37,847 nucleotides of DNA from Actinomycetota bacterium (lineage in GTDB: Bacteria > Actinomycetota > Acidimicrobiia > Acidimicrobiales > Iamiaceae), in assembly GCA_019639095.1 (NCBI GenBank), contig JAHBSN010000004.1:1-37847 (forward strand), written 5' to 3'. Under the pieces are notes generated by a model. It saw only the letters and a list, made by a program, of their open reading frames with translations. It was not told where the DNA came from and searched no databases. Below are positions 29,192-37,847 of this stretch, piece after piece (within the stretch, counting starts at the first letter, position 1; every line of letters starts with the position of its first letter). The position numbers were made by a program, and so were the translations under genes.

Positions 29192-30099
29192 CCCGCCACC
29201 TGCTCGACATCGACGACCTCACCGCGCCCGAGCTGGCCGAGGTGCTCGATCGCTGCGCCGACCCGTCGCCCCCGCCGCCCGTGTTGGCCGGCCGGGGGGT
29301 CGCGCTCATCTTCGAGAAGCCGTCCAACCGCACCCGCAACTCCACCGAGATGGCGGTGGTCCAGCTGGGCGGCCACCCGATCTCGCTCAAGCCCGACGAG
29401 GTCGACATCGGCGGGCGGGAGTCGGCGGAGGACGTCGCTCGCACCCTGGCCTGCTACCACTCGGTCATCGCGGCCCGGGTGTTCGACCACTCGATCCTCG
29501 AACGCATGGCTGCCGCGGTCGACATCCCCGTGGTCAACCTGCTGTCGGACCACAGCCACCCGCTCCAGGCCCTGGCCGACCTGCTCACCATCCGGGCCGA
29601 GCTCGGCGACCTCGCCCGCCGCACCGTCACGTGGGTGGGCGACTACTCGAACGTGGCCCGCTCCCTCGGCCTGGCGGCGTCGATGTCGGGCATGGGCCTG
29701 CGGTTCGCCTGCCCGCCGGGCTACGACCCGCCCCCGGAGGACCTGGCCCGCTTCGGCGACCTGGGCGCGCCGGTGGCCGACGCCGATCCCGATCCCAAGG
29801 CCATGGTCGACGGCGCGGACGTGGTGGTCACCGACGCCTGGTACTCGATGGGCCAGGAGGCCGAGAGGGCCGTGCGCAAGCCGATCTTCGAGCCGTACCG
29901 CGTCGACGCGGGGCTGATGTCGGCCGCAGCCCCGAACGCCATCTTCCTGCACTGCCTGCCCGCCCACCGCGGCGAGGAGGTCACCGACGACGTGCTCGAC
30001 GGCCCCCAGAGCCGGGTGTGGCCCGAGGCCACGAACCGGCTTCCGGCGGCGCGCGGCGCCCTCGAGTGGCTGGTCCGGCGCACCTGGACCGAGGCCTGA
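29188..30099 (+). CDS. argF: Ornithine carbamoyltransferase
   Basis: ArgF carbamoylates ornithine to citrulline. The 303-residue protein has the carbamoyl-phosphate loop as SNRTR (46-50) rather than the usual STRTR, and NSTEMA in place of the common FSFE, followed by HPLQ (124-127), SMGQE (220-224) and HCLPAHRGEE (255-264). All residues expected to touch carbamoyl phosphate (Ser, Arg, Thr, Arg, His, Gln) are kept, so activity is likely. The variant may mark a subclade. Placement between argD and argR supports ornithine rather than acetylornithine as the substrate. Confidence 0.92.
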   Translation: MTRHLLDIDDLTAPELAEVLDRCADPSPPPPVLAGRGVALIFEKPSNRTRNSTEMAVVQLGGHPISLKPDEVDIGGRESAEDVARTLACYHSVIAARVFDHSILERMAAAVDIPVVNLLSDHSHPLQALADLLTIRAELGDLARRTVTWVGDYSNVARSLGLAASMSGMGLRFACPPGYDPPPEDLARFGDLGAPVADADPDPKAMVDGADVVVTDAWYSMGQEAERAVRKPIFEPYRVDAGLMSAAAPNAIFLHCLPAHRGEEVTDDVLDGPQSRVWPEATNRLPAARGALEWLVRRTWTEA

Positions 30100-30100
30100 C

Positions 30101-30595
30101 GTGGCGGCGCGAGCCCAGACCGCACCGGTCCGGCTGGCCAAGACCCAGCGCCAGCACCTCGTGGCGAAGCTGCTCGGATCGCACGCCGTGACCAGCCAGG
30201 AGCAGGTGGTGCACCTGCTGGCCGACGAGGGCGTGGCCGCCACCCAGGCCACGGTGAGCCGCGACCTGGACGACCTCGGGGCCATCAAGGTCCGCTCCGG
30301 TGCCGGCGAGTCGATCTACGCCATCCCCGAGCTGCCGCGCGACCAGCGGGCACCCGACGACCACCTGCGCAAGGTGTGCGCCGACTGGGTCGTCGAGATC
30401 GCCCACTCCGCGAACGTGGTCGTGGTCCGCACCCCGCCGGGCACCGCGAACGTGGTCGGCTCGGCGCTCGACCGGGCCGGCCTCCCCGAGGTGCTGGGCA
30501 CCGTCGCCGGCGACGACACCGTGATCGTGATCGTGGCCGACGGCGCGCCCGGCGGACCGCTCGCCGACCGCCTGCGAGAGCACGCCGGCCTCTGA
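30101..30595 (+). CDS. argR: Arginine repressor
   Basis: ArgR is the arginine-sensing hexameric repressor of the pathway. The 164-residue protein has an N-terminal winged helix (RQHLVAKLLGSHAVTSQEQV, ATQATVSRDLDDLGAIKV) and a C-terminal arginine-binding domain with GTANVVGSALDRAG and GTVAGDDTVIVI, including the Asp-Asp pair that binds arginine. It is encoded in the operon it should control, and two matching operators lie upstream of argC and argB. The GTG start is 1 nt after the argF stop. Confidence 0.95.
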   Translation: MAARAQTAPVRLAKTQRQHLVAKLLGSHAVTSQEQVVHLLADEGVAATQATVSRDLDDLGAIKVRSGAGESIYAIPELPRDQRAPDDHLRKVCADWVVEIAHSANVVVVRTPPGTANVVGSALDRAGLPEVLGTVAGDDTVIVIVADGAPGGPLADRLREHAGL

Positions 30596-30601
30596 GCCGG
30601 C
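30584..30601 (+). promoter_or_regulatory. Hairpin spanning the argR stop
   Basis: GCCGGC-CTCTGA-GCCGGC (6-bp stem) covers the argR TGA. A smaller GTCCC-GCCA-GGGAC hairpin lies at 30615-30628 in the 72-nt argR-argG gap. Neither has a T-run. They may separate argG-argH expression from the upstream genes; no ARG box was found in this gap. Confidence 0.35.
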
Positions 30602-30667
30602 CAGTACAGACCCCGTCCCGCCAGGGACCAGACTCCTACCGAACCGGAAGACGAAAGAGGAACAACT

Positions 30668-31866
<1,199 letters not shown>

Positions 31867-31870
<4 letters not shown>

Positions 31871-33288
31871 CCGAGGCCGACGACGCCGCGCCCGACGCCG
31901 AGGGCCGCACGCTCTGGCACGGGCGCTTCGCCGGCGGCCCGGCCGAGGAGCTCCTGGCGTACACGGTCTCGCTGCCCTACGACCGCCGGCTCGCGGCCGA
32001 CGACATCCAGGGGTCGCGAGCCCACGTGCGCGGGCTCGTGCGCGGCGGCATCCTCGACGGCGACGAGGCGGCGGCCGTGCTGGCCGCGCTCGACGAGGTG
32101 GAAGACGAGCTGGCCGCCGGTCGCTTCGCCTTCGCCGCCTCCGACGAGGACATCCACACCGCCGTCGAGCGCCGCGTCACCGAGCTGGCCGGGGCGCCCG
32201 GGGCCAAGCTCCACACCGGGCGCAGCCGCAACGACCAGGTGGCCACCGACCTGCGCCTGTACGTCAAGCGCGCCCTGGTGGAGGTGGCGGAGCGGGTGCT
32301 CCACCTCCAGGGGGTCCTGCTCGATCGGGCGCGCGAGGCCGGCGACGCCTACGTGCCCGGGTACACCCACCTCCAGCGAGCCCAGCCCGTGCTGCTGGCG
32401 CACCACCTCCTCGCCCACGGCTGGGCGCTCGCCCGAGACGTCGACCGGCTGCTCGCCACCCGCGCCCGGGCCGACGTCTCGCCCCTCGGTGCCGGCGCCC
32501 TGGCTGGCAGCTCGCTCCCCCTGGACCCGAGCGGGACCGCGGCCGACCTCGGCTTCGCCGCCGTGTTCGACAACTCGCTCGACGCGGTGAGCGACCGCGA
32601 CTTCGTGGCGGAGGCGCTCTTCGACCTCGCGCTGCTCGGCGTCCACCTCTCGCGCATCGGCGAGGAGGTGGTGCTGTGGTCCACCGACGAGTTCGGGTTC
32701 CTGAAGCTCGACGACGCCTACGCCACCGGCTCGTCGATGCTGCCGCAGAAGAAGAACCCCGACATCGCGGAGCTGGCCCGCGGTCGCTCGGGTCGCCTGA
32801 TCGGCCACCTCACGGCCATCCTCACCACGCTCAAGGGCCTCCCGCTGGCCTACAACCGGGACCTCCAGGAGGACAAGGAGCCGCTGTTCGACGCCGTCGA
32901 CCAGTCCGCCCTCGCCCTGGGGGCCCTCGGGGGCCTGCTCGCCACGAGCCGGTTCGAGGTGGGCGCCATGGCGGCGGCCGCCGACACGCCCTACGCGGCC
33001 GCCACCGACCTCGCCGAGCTCCTGGTGGAGGGCGGCACGCCGTTCCGCGAGGCCCACGCCATCGTGGGCGAGATCGTGCGCACCGCGTTGGAGGGCCACG
33101 GCACGATGGCCGACCTCGTGGCGGCCCACCCCAAGCTCGGCCCCGACGCCGCCACCCTGCTGGAACCGGGTGTCTCGGTCACGCGCCGGACCACCCGAGG
33201 GGGCGCCGGGCCGATCCCGGTGGCGGCCCAGCTCGATCGCTTCGCCGAGCGCCTGCGCCTCGACCGCGAGCGGGTCGGCGGTGCCTGA
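31867..33288 (+). CDS. argH: Argininosuccinate lyase
   Basis: ArgH splits argininosuccinate into arginine and fumarate, ending the pathway. The 473-residue protein contains LHTGRSRNDQVATDLRL, YTHLQRAQP with His168, and the signature loop GSSMLPQKKNPD (288-299), where M-L replaces the usual x-M but the catalytic Ser and Lys-Lys-Asn are kept. The GTG start overlaps argG by four bases. The last eight bases overlap the thioesterase gene. Confidence 0.95.
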
Positions 33289-33697
33289 CGCCCCCTGGCC
33301 CCACCGGGAGCGCATCGCCGTCCGCTACCACGAGGTCGACCTCCAGAACGTCGTCTTCAACGCCCACTACCTGGCCTACTGCGACATCGCCTGCGCGGCG
33401 TGGATGCACGCCGCCATCGGCTGGACCGGCACCGACGACCCGGTCGACTGGATGCTCGTGAAGGCGGTGGTCGAGTGGCAGGGGTCGGCCGCGTACGGCG
33501 ACGTGCTCGACGTGGACTGCGGCATCGCCCGGTGGGGGAGGTCCTCGTTCGACGTCGCCTTCCGCGGCACCGTCGAGGGTGGGGCGGTCTTCACCGCCAC
33601 GATCACGTACGTCTGCGTGCCGCCGGGCGGTCCCAAGGGGGCGATCCCGGTGCCCGAGCTGCTGCGGTCCAACCTGGCGCCGGTGCCGGCTCCCTAG
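33281..33697 (+). CDS. Hotdog-fold acyl-CoA thioesterase (YbgC/FadM type)
   Basis: The 138-residue protein fits the 4HBT hotdog family: AVRYHEVDLQNVVFNAHYLA corresponds to the family segment with the catalytic-type Asp, followed by the long hot-dog helix (AYCDIACAAWMHAAIGW) and strands around VVEWQGSAAYGDVLDVDC and SSFDVAFRGTVEGGAVFTAT. It probably hydrolyses acyl-CoA thioesters in the cytoplasm; chain length is not readable. The GTG start lies 8 nt inside argH, implying coupling with the arginine operon without a metabolic link. Confidence 0.85.
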   Translation: MPDAPWPHRERIAVRYHEVDLQNVVFNAHYLAYCDIACAAWMHAAIGWTGTDDPVDWMLVKAVVEWQGSAAYGDVLDVDCGIARWGRSSFDVAFRGTVEGGAVFTATITYVCVPPGGPKGAIPVPELLRSNLAPVPAP

Positions 33698-33710
33698 GCT
33701 GGCCTGCGCC
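33695..33710 (+). promoter_or_regulatory. Possible promoter of manA
   Basis: TAGGCT (33695-33700) overlaps the thioesterase stop codon and ends 10 nt before the manA GTG. The spacing is a little long for a strictly leaderless transcript; no -35 was identified. Confidence 0.35.
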
Positions 33711-34898
33711 GTGCTGCTGCTCGAGAACACCGTCCAGACCTACGCGTGGGGGGCCACCGACGGCGTCGCCCGGGTGGTCGGCTCGGAGCCCACGGGGGGC
33801 CCCGAGGCGGAGCTCTGGGTCGGCACCCACCCGCTCGCGCCCTCGGTCGTGGTCGGCGACCCCGAGGGTCGCACCCTCGCCGAGGTGGTCGCCGCCGACC
33901 CGCCCCGTTGGCTGGGCGCCGACCTGGCGGCGGCGGGCCACACCGCCCTTCCGTTCCTGCTCAAGGTCCTTGCCATCGGGCGGTCGCTCTCCCTGCAGGC
34001 CCATCCCTCGGAGCGGGAGGCGGCAGCCGGCTTCGCCCGGGAGGAGGCGGCCGGCACCCCCATCGACAGCCCGACGCGGACCTACAAGGACCCCAACCCC
34101 AAGCCCGAGGCCCTCGTGGCCATCGCTGCCACCGATGCCCTGTGCGGCTTCCGCCCGCCCGAGGTGTCGAGGGCGCTCGTGGCCGCCTGCGGGCAGCGGG
34201 CGCTGGAACCGCTCGAGGCGATCCTCGGCCGGGGCGGCCCCGAAGCCCAGCGGAGCGCGCTGGCCTGGCTCCTGCACCTCGAAGGCGACGAGCGCGCAGC
34301 GGTCGCCGCGGCGGCCACCGTGGCGGGAGCGGGGGCGGCGCCCGGTTCGCCCCGGTCGTGGGTCGCCACGCTCGCGGCGGAGCACCCGGGCGATCCCACC
34401 GCCCTGGTCCCGCTGCTGCTCGAGGTGGTTCGGCTCGAACCGGGCGACGCGCTCCACCTGCCCGCCGGGAACCTGCACGCCTACCTGGCCGGCACGGGCA
34501 TCGAGGTCATGTCGGCGTCGGACAACGTCCTGCGCGGTGGGCTCACCCCGAAGCACATCGACGTCGACGAGCTCCTCGCAATCGTCCGGTTCGGTCCGGG
34601 GGTACCGGCCGGACCGCAGCGAAGGAGGCCCCAGCCCGGCCTCACCACCTACGACGTCGCCGAGTCGACCTTCGCCCTGGCGATGGGCGACCCGGCGCAC
34701 GGCCCGCTCACCATCGCGCCGCACCGCCCCTCGCTCCTGCTGGCCACCGGCGGACCGATCGGCCTGTCCGGTCCCGGCGGCGAACTTCGCATCGACCACG
34801 GCCGGGCGGCGTTTGCCGCGCCGGGCGAGGGCCCCCTCACCGTCACCGGCACCGGCCGGCTGTGGTGGGCCACCGTGGGCGACGGCCTGCCCGGCTGA
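33711..34898 (+). CDS. manA: Mannose-6-phosphate isomerase, type I
   Basis: ManA interconverts fructose 6-phosphate and mannose 6-phosphate to feed mannosylation and GDP-mannose. The 395-residue zinc enzyme has SLQAHPSE with the metal ligands Gln96 and His98, YKDPNPKPE (125-133) with the ligand Glu, and LHLPAGNLHAYLAGTGIEVM with the second His. SDNVLRGGLTPKHID is the family's conserved closing motif. A 40-residue Ala-rich stretch in the middle (about 190-220) is the variable helical domain. It starts 13 nt after the thioesterase and 2 nt before mpg. Confidence 0.93.
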   Translation: MLLLENTVQTYAWGATDGVARVVGSEPTGGPEAELWVGTHPLAPSVVVGDPEGRTLAEVVAADPPRWLGADLAAAGHTALPFLLKVLAIGRSLSLQAHPSEREAAAGFAREEAAGTPIDSPTRTYKDPNPKPEALVAIAATDALCGFRPPEVSRALVAACGQRALEPLEAILGRGGPEAQRSALAWLLHLEGDERAAVAAAATVAGAGAAPGSPRSWVATLAAEHPGDPTALVPLLLEVVRLEPGDALHLPAGNLHAYLAGTGIEVMSASDNVLRGGLTPKHIDVDELLAIVRFGPGVPAGPQRRRPQPGLTTYDVAESTFALAMGDPAHGPLTIAPHRPSLLLATGGPIGLSGPGGELRIDHGRAAFAAPGEGPLTVTGTGRLWWATVGDGLPG

Positions 34899-34900
34899 GC

Positions 34901-35506
34901 GTGGCCGTCGAGCCCGCCCGTCGCCGAGGCGAGCGCCGCCTCGGCCGGGCGTTCTACCGACGCTCGCCGCTCGAGGTGGCGCCCGACCTGCTGAACAAGC
35001 TCCTCGTCGCGGGCGATCGAGCCGGTCGCATCGTCGAGGTCGAGGCTTACTGCGGCGCCGACGACCCGGCGAGCCACGCGTTCCGAGGGCCCACCGCCCG
35101 AAACGCCACGATGTTCGGTCCGCCCGGCCACCTGTACGTGTACTTCACCTACGGCATGCACTGGTGCGCGAACGCTGTCACGTCCGCGCCCGGAACTGCC
35201 GGCGCCGTGCTGATCCGGGCGTTCGAACCGGTGCGCGGCCAGGACGCGATGGCCGCCGACCGCCCGACCGCCCGACGGCCGATCGACGTGGCCAACGGCC
35301 CGGCCAAGCTGTGCCAGGCGCTGGGCATCGACGGCTCGGTCGACGGCGCCGACCTCGTCACCGCCGATCGCCTCCTGGCCATCGTCGACGACGGCACCGC
35401 GCCGCCCGTCGAGCCGGCGGTGGGACCGCGCGTGGGCATCTCGGTGGCCACCGACCGACCGTGGCGCTACTGGGTGCCGGGCCACCCCACCCGATCGCCT
35501 GGATGA
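34901..35506 (+). CDS. mpg: 3-methyladenine DNA glycosylase (AAG/MPG type)
   Basis: This enzyme removes alkylated purines from DNA. The 201-residue protein has RIVEVEAYCGADDPASHAFR with the catalytic Glu48, TARNATMFGPPGHLYVYFTYGMHWCAN and NGPAKLCQALGI. The first 18 residues are Arg-rich and may be an extension. As I recall, mpg also precedes tyrS in mycobacteria; here three genes lie between. The GTG start follows manA after 2 nt. Confidence 0.93.
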   Translation: MAVEPARRRGERRLGRAFYRRSPLEVAPDLLNKLLVAGDRAGRIVEVEAYCGADDPASHAFRGPTARNATMFGPPGHLYVYFTYGMHWCANAVTSAPGTAGAVLIRAFEPVRGQDAMAADRPTARRPIDVANGPAKLCQALGIDGSVDGADLVTADRLLAIVDDGTAPPVEPAVGPRVGISVATDRPWRYWVPGHPTRSPG

Positions 35507-35546
35507 TCGACGTGCGCCGGAACGGCTCGATCTCGGGCCCGTCGGG

Positions 35547-35558
35547 TAGGCAGGGGCC
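35547..35558 (+). promoter_or_regulatory. Possible leaderless promoter of the Nudix gene
   Basis: TAGGCA ends 6 nt before the GTG start, the same spacing as at hisG and argB, but its last base departs from TANNNT. Nothing else in the 52-nt gap suggests a ribosome binding site. Confidence 0.3.
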
Positions 35559-36179
35559 GTGAGCCCCTTCGCCCTCGTCGATCAGGACGATCCCCGCCTG
35601 GTGTCCGAGGTGGCGTTGACCGCCGCCGTGGACCACCTCGGTGCGGCCCACCTCGAAGCGGGCGCGCCCGAGCGGTTCCGCCGAGACGTCCTCGCCTTCG
35701 TCGGCGAGCACGCCGACGCCGCGCACCGCTCGTGCGCCCCGGGCCACCTCACCGGCTCGGCGTTGGTGGTCGACGCGACCGGCCGGCGCACGCTGCTGAT
35801 GCTGCACCGCAAGCTCGAGCGCTGGTTCCAGCCGGGCGGCCACGCCGACGGCGACGCCAACCTGGCCGCCGTCGCCCTCCGCGAGGCCACCGAGGAGACC
35901 GGCATCGCCCGACTCCGCGTGGTGCTGCCGGCCATCGACCTCGACGTGCACCGCGTGGAGCCACCGGGGGAGGACCCCCACCTCCACCTCGACCTCCGGT
36001 TCCTCGTGGTGGCGCCTCAGGGTGCCGAGGAGGCCGGCAACCACGAGTCGCTCGCGCTGCGCTGGGTGGATGAGGCCGGCCTCGACGGGCTCAGCCCGCC
36101 GGTGGACGACAGCACCCGTCGCCTGGTCCGGCGGGGGCTCGCGGTGGCCGGCGAGGTGCTGGCCGGGGGAGGGACCTGA
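35559..36179 (+). CDS. Nudix hydrolase
   Basis: The 206-residue protein carries a Nudix box at 94-116 reading G-x5-A-x7-REATEETGI. The first Glu of the canonical box is Ala100, while the metal-binding REx2EE core (R108, E109, E112, E113) is intact. The preceding FQPGGHADGDAN is typical of a subfamily with this substitution, so the enzyme is probably active. The substrate, a nucleoside diphosphate linked to another moiety, cannot be read. The first 60 residues are an N-terminal extension (ALVDQDDPRLVSEVALTAAV). It converges with the membrane-protein gene 6 nt downstream. Confidence 0.86.
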   Translation: MSPFALVDQDDPRLVSEVALTAAVDHLGAAHLEAGAPERFRRDVLAFVGEHADAAHRSCAPGHLTGSALVVDATGRRTLLMLHRKLERWFQPGGHADGDANLAAVALREATEETGIARLRVVLPAIDLDVHRVEPPGEDPHLHLDLRFLVVAPQGAEEAGNHESLALRWVDEAGLDGLSPPVDDSTRRLVRRGLAVAGEVLAGGGT

Positions 36180-36185
36180 GGGCGC

Positions 36186-36740
36186 TCAGCCCACGTCGCC
36201 GGGCGTGGCGCACGCGGGCATCTCATTGACGTCGTCGGCGAAGATCTGGATGGTCTTGTCCACCGGGTCCTGGAGCTTCTCGTTGACCGAGATGAGCAGC
36301 TTGGCGTCGGGGTCCTCGCGCAAGCGCCGCGCGTAGTCCTCGCGGTCGGCCAGGTAGGTGCGCCAGTCGGCGATCCAGCCCTCCATGCGCACGGCGTCGT
36401 CCCCGGTGGTGGGCGCATCGGCCTCGAGGTCGTCGACCATGGTGGCGACCATGGCGTTGGCCTGGTCGAGGACGTCGGCTCGACCCTCGGCGCTGCCGAA
36501 GTCCCCGGGACCGGGCAGTTCGCCGAGGTCGTCCAGCAGGCGCTCGCAGCGGGCTTCGGCGCGGGCCACGAACGCCCGGTCGTCGAGCCGGTCGGGGTTC
36601 GGGCGCGCCGGCGCACCGGAGAAGATCCAGATCCAGAACGCCACCAGCGAGACCGAGATCGCCACCGCCAGCACGCGGCCGATCGACCACCGCATGGCCA
36701 TGGGCTCGTCGGTGTCGGGAGGTGCGCTCGCCTGGGCCAT
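36186..36740 (-). CDS. Single-pass membrane protein of unknown function
   Basis: The 184-residue protein has a short N-terminal cytoplasmic tail, one hydrophobic segment (about residues 19-41, GRVLAVAISVSLVAFWIWIF) and a mostly helical, Asp/Glu-rich outer domain with two cysteines (C65 and about C177) that could form a disulfide. There is no lipobox or recognised domain. The ATG at 36740 is chosen because the open frame further upstream runs into the divergent tyrS promoter region. It is divergent from tyrS and convergent with the Nudix gene, so it is probably transcribed alone. Confidence 0.7.
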   Translation of the reverse strand: MAQASAPPDTDEPMAMRWSIGRVLAVAISVSLVAFWIWIFSGAPARPNPDRLDDRAFVARAEARCERLLDDLGELPGPGDFGSAEGRADVLDQANAMVATMVDDLEADAPTTGDDAVRMEGWIADWRTYLADREDYARRLREDPDAKLLISVNEKLQDPVDKTIQIFADDVNEMPACATPGDVG

Positions 36741-36803
36741 GGCGACCAGCCTCGCCGCCCGCGCCCCCGCACTCCAACCCGGCGCCGAAGGTCGTTTGGC
36801 GCA

Positions 36804-36829
36804 CCCCGTCGTCCCGGTGGACGATGGGG
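36804..36829 (+). promoter_or_regulatory. Palindrome directly before tyrS
   Basis: CCCCGTCGTCC (36804-36814) and GGACGATGGGG (36819-36829) form an 11-bp stem with one G-T pair and a CGGT loop, ending 2 nt before the tyrS ATG. It overlaps a weak promoter-like pair, TTGGCG (36796-36801) and GACGAT (36820-36825), 18 nt apart. Either it is an operator over the promoter, or, if transcription begins further upstream, an RNA hairpin over the start site. Confidence 0.5.
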
Positions 36830-36831
36830 CC

Positions 36832-37847
36832 ATGACCGCCGCTGCCCACGTGCTCGCCGACCTGCAGGCCAGGGGCCTCGTGCAGGACTGCACCGATCCC
36901 GACGGCCTGGCCGCGAGGTTGGGCGAGGGACCGCTCGCCCTCTACTACGGGTGCGACCCGACGGCCGACTCCCTCCACGTGGGCAACCTCCTCGGGCTGC
37001 TGGTCCTGCGCCGCTTCCAGGAGGCCGGGCACCGCCCGGTGGCGCTGGCCGGCGGCGCCACCGGCATGGTGGGCGACCCGAGCGGCCGCTCCGAGGAGCG
37101 CAACCTGCTCGACGAGGACACCCTGGCGGCCAACGTGGCCGCCATCAAGGCCCAGATCGCCCGGGTGGTCGACCTCGACGGACCCGGTGGCGGCCTCCTG
37201 GTCGACAACCGGGACTGGACCGGCGAGGTCCGCCTGCTCGACTTCCTGCGCGACGTCGGCAAGCACGTCACGGTCAACACGATGCTGGGGCGCGAGAGCG
37301 TGAAGAACCGCCTGGCCTCCGAGCACGGCATCTCCTTCACCGAGTTCAGCTACATGCTCCTGCAGGCCCACGACTTCCTGCGCCTCGAGGAGGCCCACGG
37401 CGTCCAGCTGCAGATCGGTGGGTCGGACCAGTGGGGCAACATCACCGCGGGCGTCGACCTGGTCCGTCGCCGCCGCGGCGAGGCGGTCCACGGCCTGACT
37501 GCACCGCTGATCGTCCGCTCCGACGGCACCAAGTTCGGCAAGTCCGAGGGCGAGAACATCTGGCTCGACGCGGCCCGGACCTCGCCGTACCGGCTGTACC
37601 AGTACTTCCTCAACGTCGGTGACGAGGACGTCGAGCCGCTCCTGCTCCGGCTCACCACCGTGGCGGTCGAGGAGTGCCGCCGCATCGCGGTCGAGCACGC
37701 CGCCGCCCCGGAGCGCAGGCTCGGTCAGCGGGCGCTGGCGCGGGCGCTGACCTCGGTGGTGCACGGATTCGACGCCATCGCCGCGATCGAAGAGGCCGCC
37801 GCGGTGCTGTTCGGAGATCAGCCGATCACGTCGGCCTCGGTCGGTGC
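36832..37847 (+). CDS. tyrS: Tyrosyl-tRNA synthetase (5' part, cut by window end)
   Basis: TyrS charges tRNA-Tyr. About 338 residues are visible: the class I signature appears as HVGN (49-52) in DPTADSLHVGN, the tyrosine-pocket segment LQIGGSDQWGNITAG is complete, and the KMSKS loop appears as KFGKS (234-238). The catalytic domain and part of the anticodon domain are present; the C-terminal S4-like RNA-binding domain would lie beyond the window, since the family is about 420 residues. No frameshift is seen. No Shine-Dalgarno precedes the ATG, only the palindrome. Confidence 0.96.
   Translation, partial: MTAAAHVLADLQARGLVQDCTDPDGLAARLGEGPLALYYGCDPTADSLHVGNLLGLLVLRRFQEAGHRPVALAGGATGMVGDPSGRSEERNLLDEDTLAANVAAIKAQIARVVDLDGPGGGLLVDNRDWTGEVRLLDFLRDVGKHVTVNTMLGRESVKNRLASEHGISFTEFSYMLLQAHDFLRLEEAHGVQLQIGGSDQWGNITAGVDLVRRRRGEAVHGLTAPLIVRSDGTKFGKSEGENIWLDAARTSPYRLYQYFLNVGDEDVEPLLLRLTTVAVEECRRIAVEHAAAPERRLGQRALARALTSVVHGFDAIAAIEEAAAVLFGDQPITSASVG

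Noticed and set aside
35559-36179. Nudix protein as inactive because of Ala100 in the Nudix box
   Set aside because: The metal-binding REx2EE core is intact and the substitution appears typical of a subfamily, so loss of activity is not supported.

Overview
The window is a 37.8 kb piece of a very GC-rich (about 70% by eye) bacterial chromosome, almost fully coding, with many GTG starts and 1-8 base overlaps between consecutive genes. The housekeeping gene order (infC-rpmI-rplT-tsnR-type methylase, pheS-pheT, argCJBDFRGH, mpg, tyrS) is, as I recall it, the actinobacterial order also seen in Mycobacterium. The divergent details (odd ArgF motif, a plain metabolic rather than PE/PPE-rich insert) suggest a deep-branching actinobacterium such as an Acidimicrobiia member. 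That assignment is inference. No tRNA, rRNA, CRISPR array, insertion sequence or prophage gene was seen.

Layout. 1-3.2 kb: end of a riboflavin operon (ribE, ribBA, ribH) followed closely by a small SAM methyltransferase. 3.2-4.8 kb: FKBP-type prolyl isomerase, long-form hisG and a tiny cold-shock-like protein. 4.8-7.8 kb: a DUF1844 gene facing away from the infC-rpmI-rplT ribosomal operon, which has a structured leader of about 200 nt and an apparent AUA start for IF3, then a SpoU-type rRNA methylase. 7.8-12.1 kb: an MtfA-like zinc peptidase divergent from pheS-pheT. 12.1-23.9 kb: an accessory block holding a MOSC protein and a long minus-strand operon. 24.0-33.3 kb: the complete arginine pathway from ArgC to ArgH with its repressor ArgR, interrupted once by an opposite-strand TrmH-family methylase. 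33.3-37.8 kb: hotdog thioesterase, mannose-6-phosphate isomerase, 3-methyladenine glycosylase, Nudix hydrolase, a one-pass membrane protein and the start of tyrS, which is cut by the window end.

The accessory operon (23.85 down to 12.82 kb) is the most interesting part. In transcription order it encodes a TetR regulator, a CYP123-like P450, an SDR, a CYP51-like P450 fused in one polypeptide to a [3Fe-4S]-type ferredoxin, a SnoaL-like protein, an aldehyde dehydrogenase, a second SDR, a 3-hydroxyisobutyrate-dehydrogenase-like enzyme, a carboxymuconolactone-decarboxylase-family protein, a 420-residue protein I do not recognise, a DUF3592 membrane protein and an HSL-type esterase. The first ten functions match what I recall of the M. 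tuberculosis cyp51 neighbourhood (Rv0762c-Rv0771), but here they lie on one strand and the P450 and ferredoxin are one gene. A plausible reading is oxidative processing of a lipid or isoprenoid: P450 hydroxylation, alcohol and aldehyde oxidation, isomerisation or hydration, and ester cleavage.

Regulation that can be read directly: argC and argB each have an almost identical promoter with a TGCAT-N4-ATGCA operator over the -35 region and a -10 hexamer 6-7 nt before the start codon, so both messages look leaderless and ArgR-controlled. Several other genes (FKBP, hisG, MOSC, manA) have the same -10-to-start spacing.
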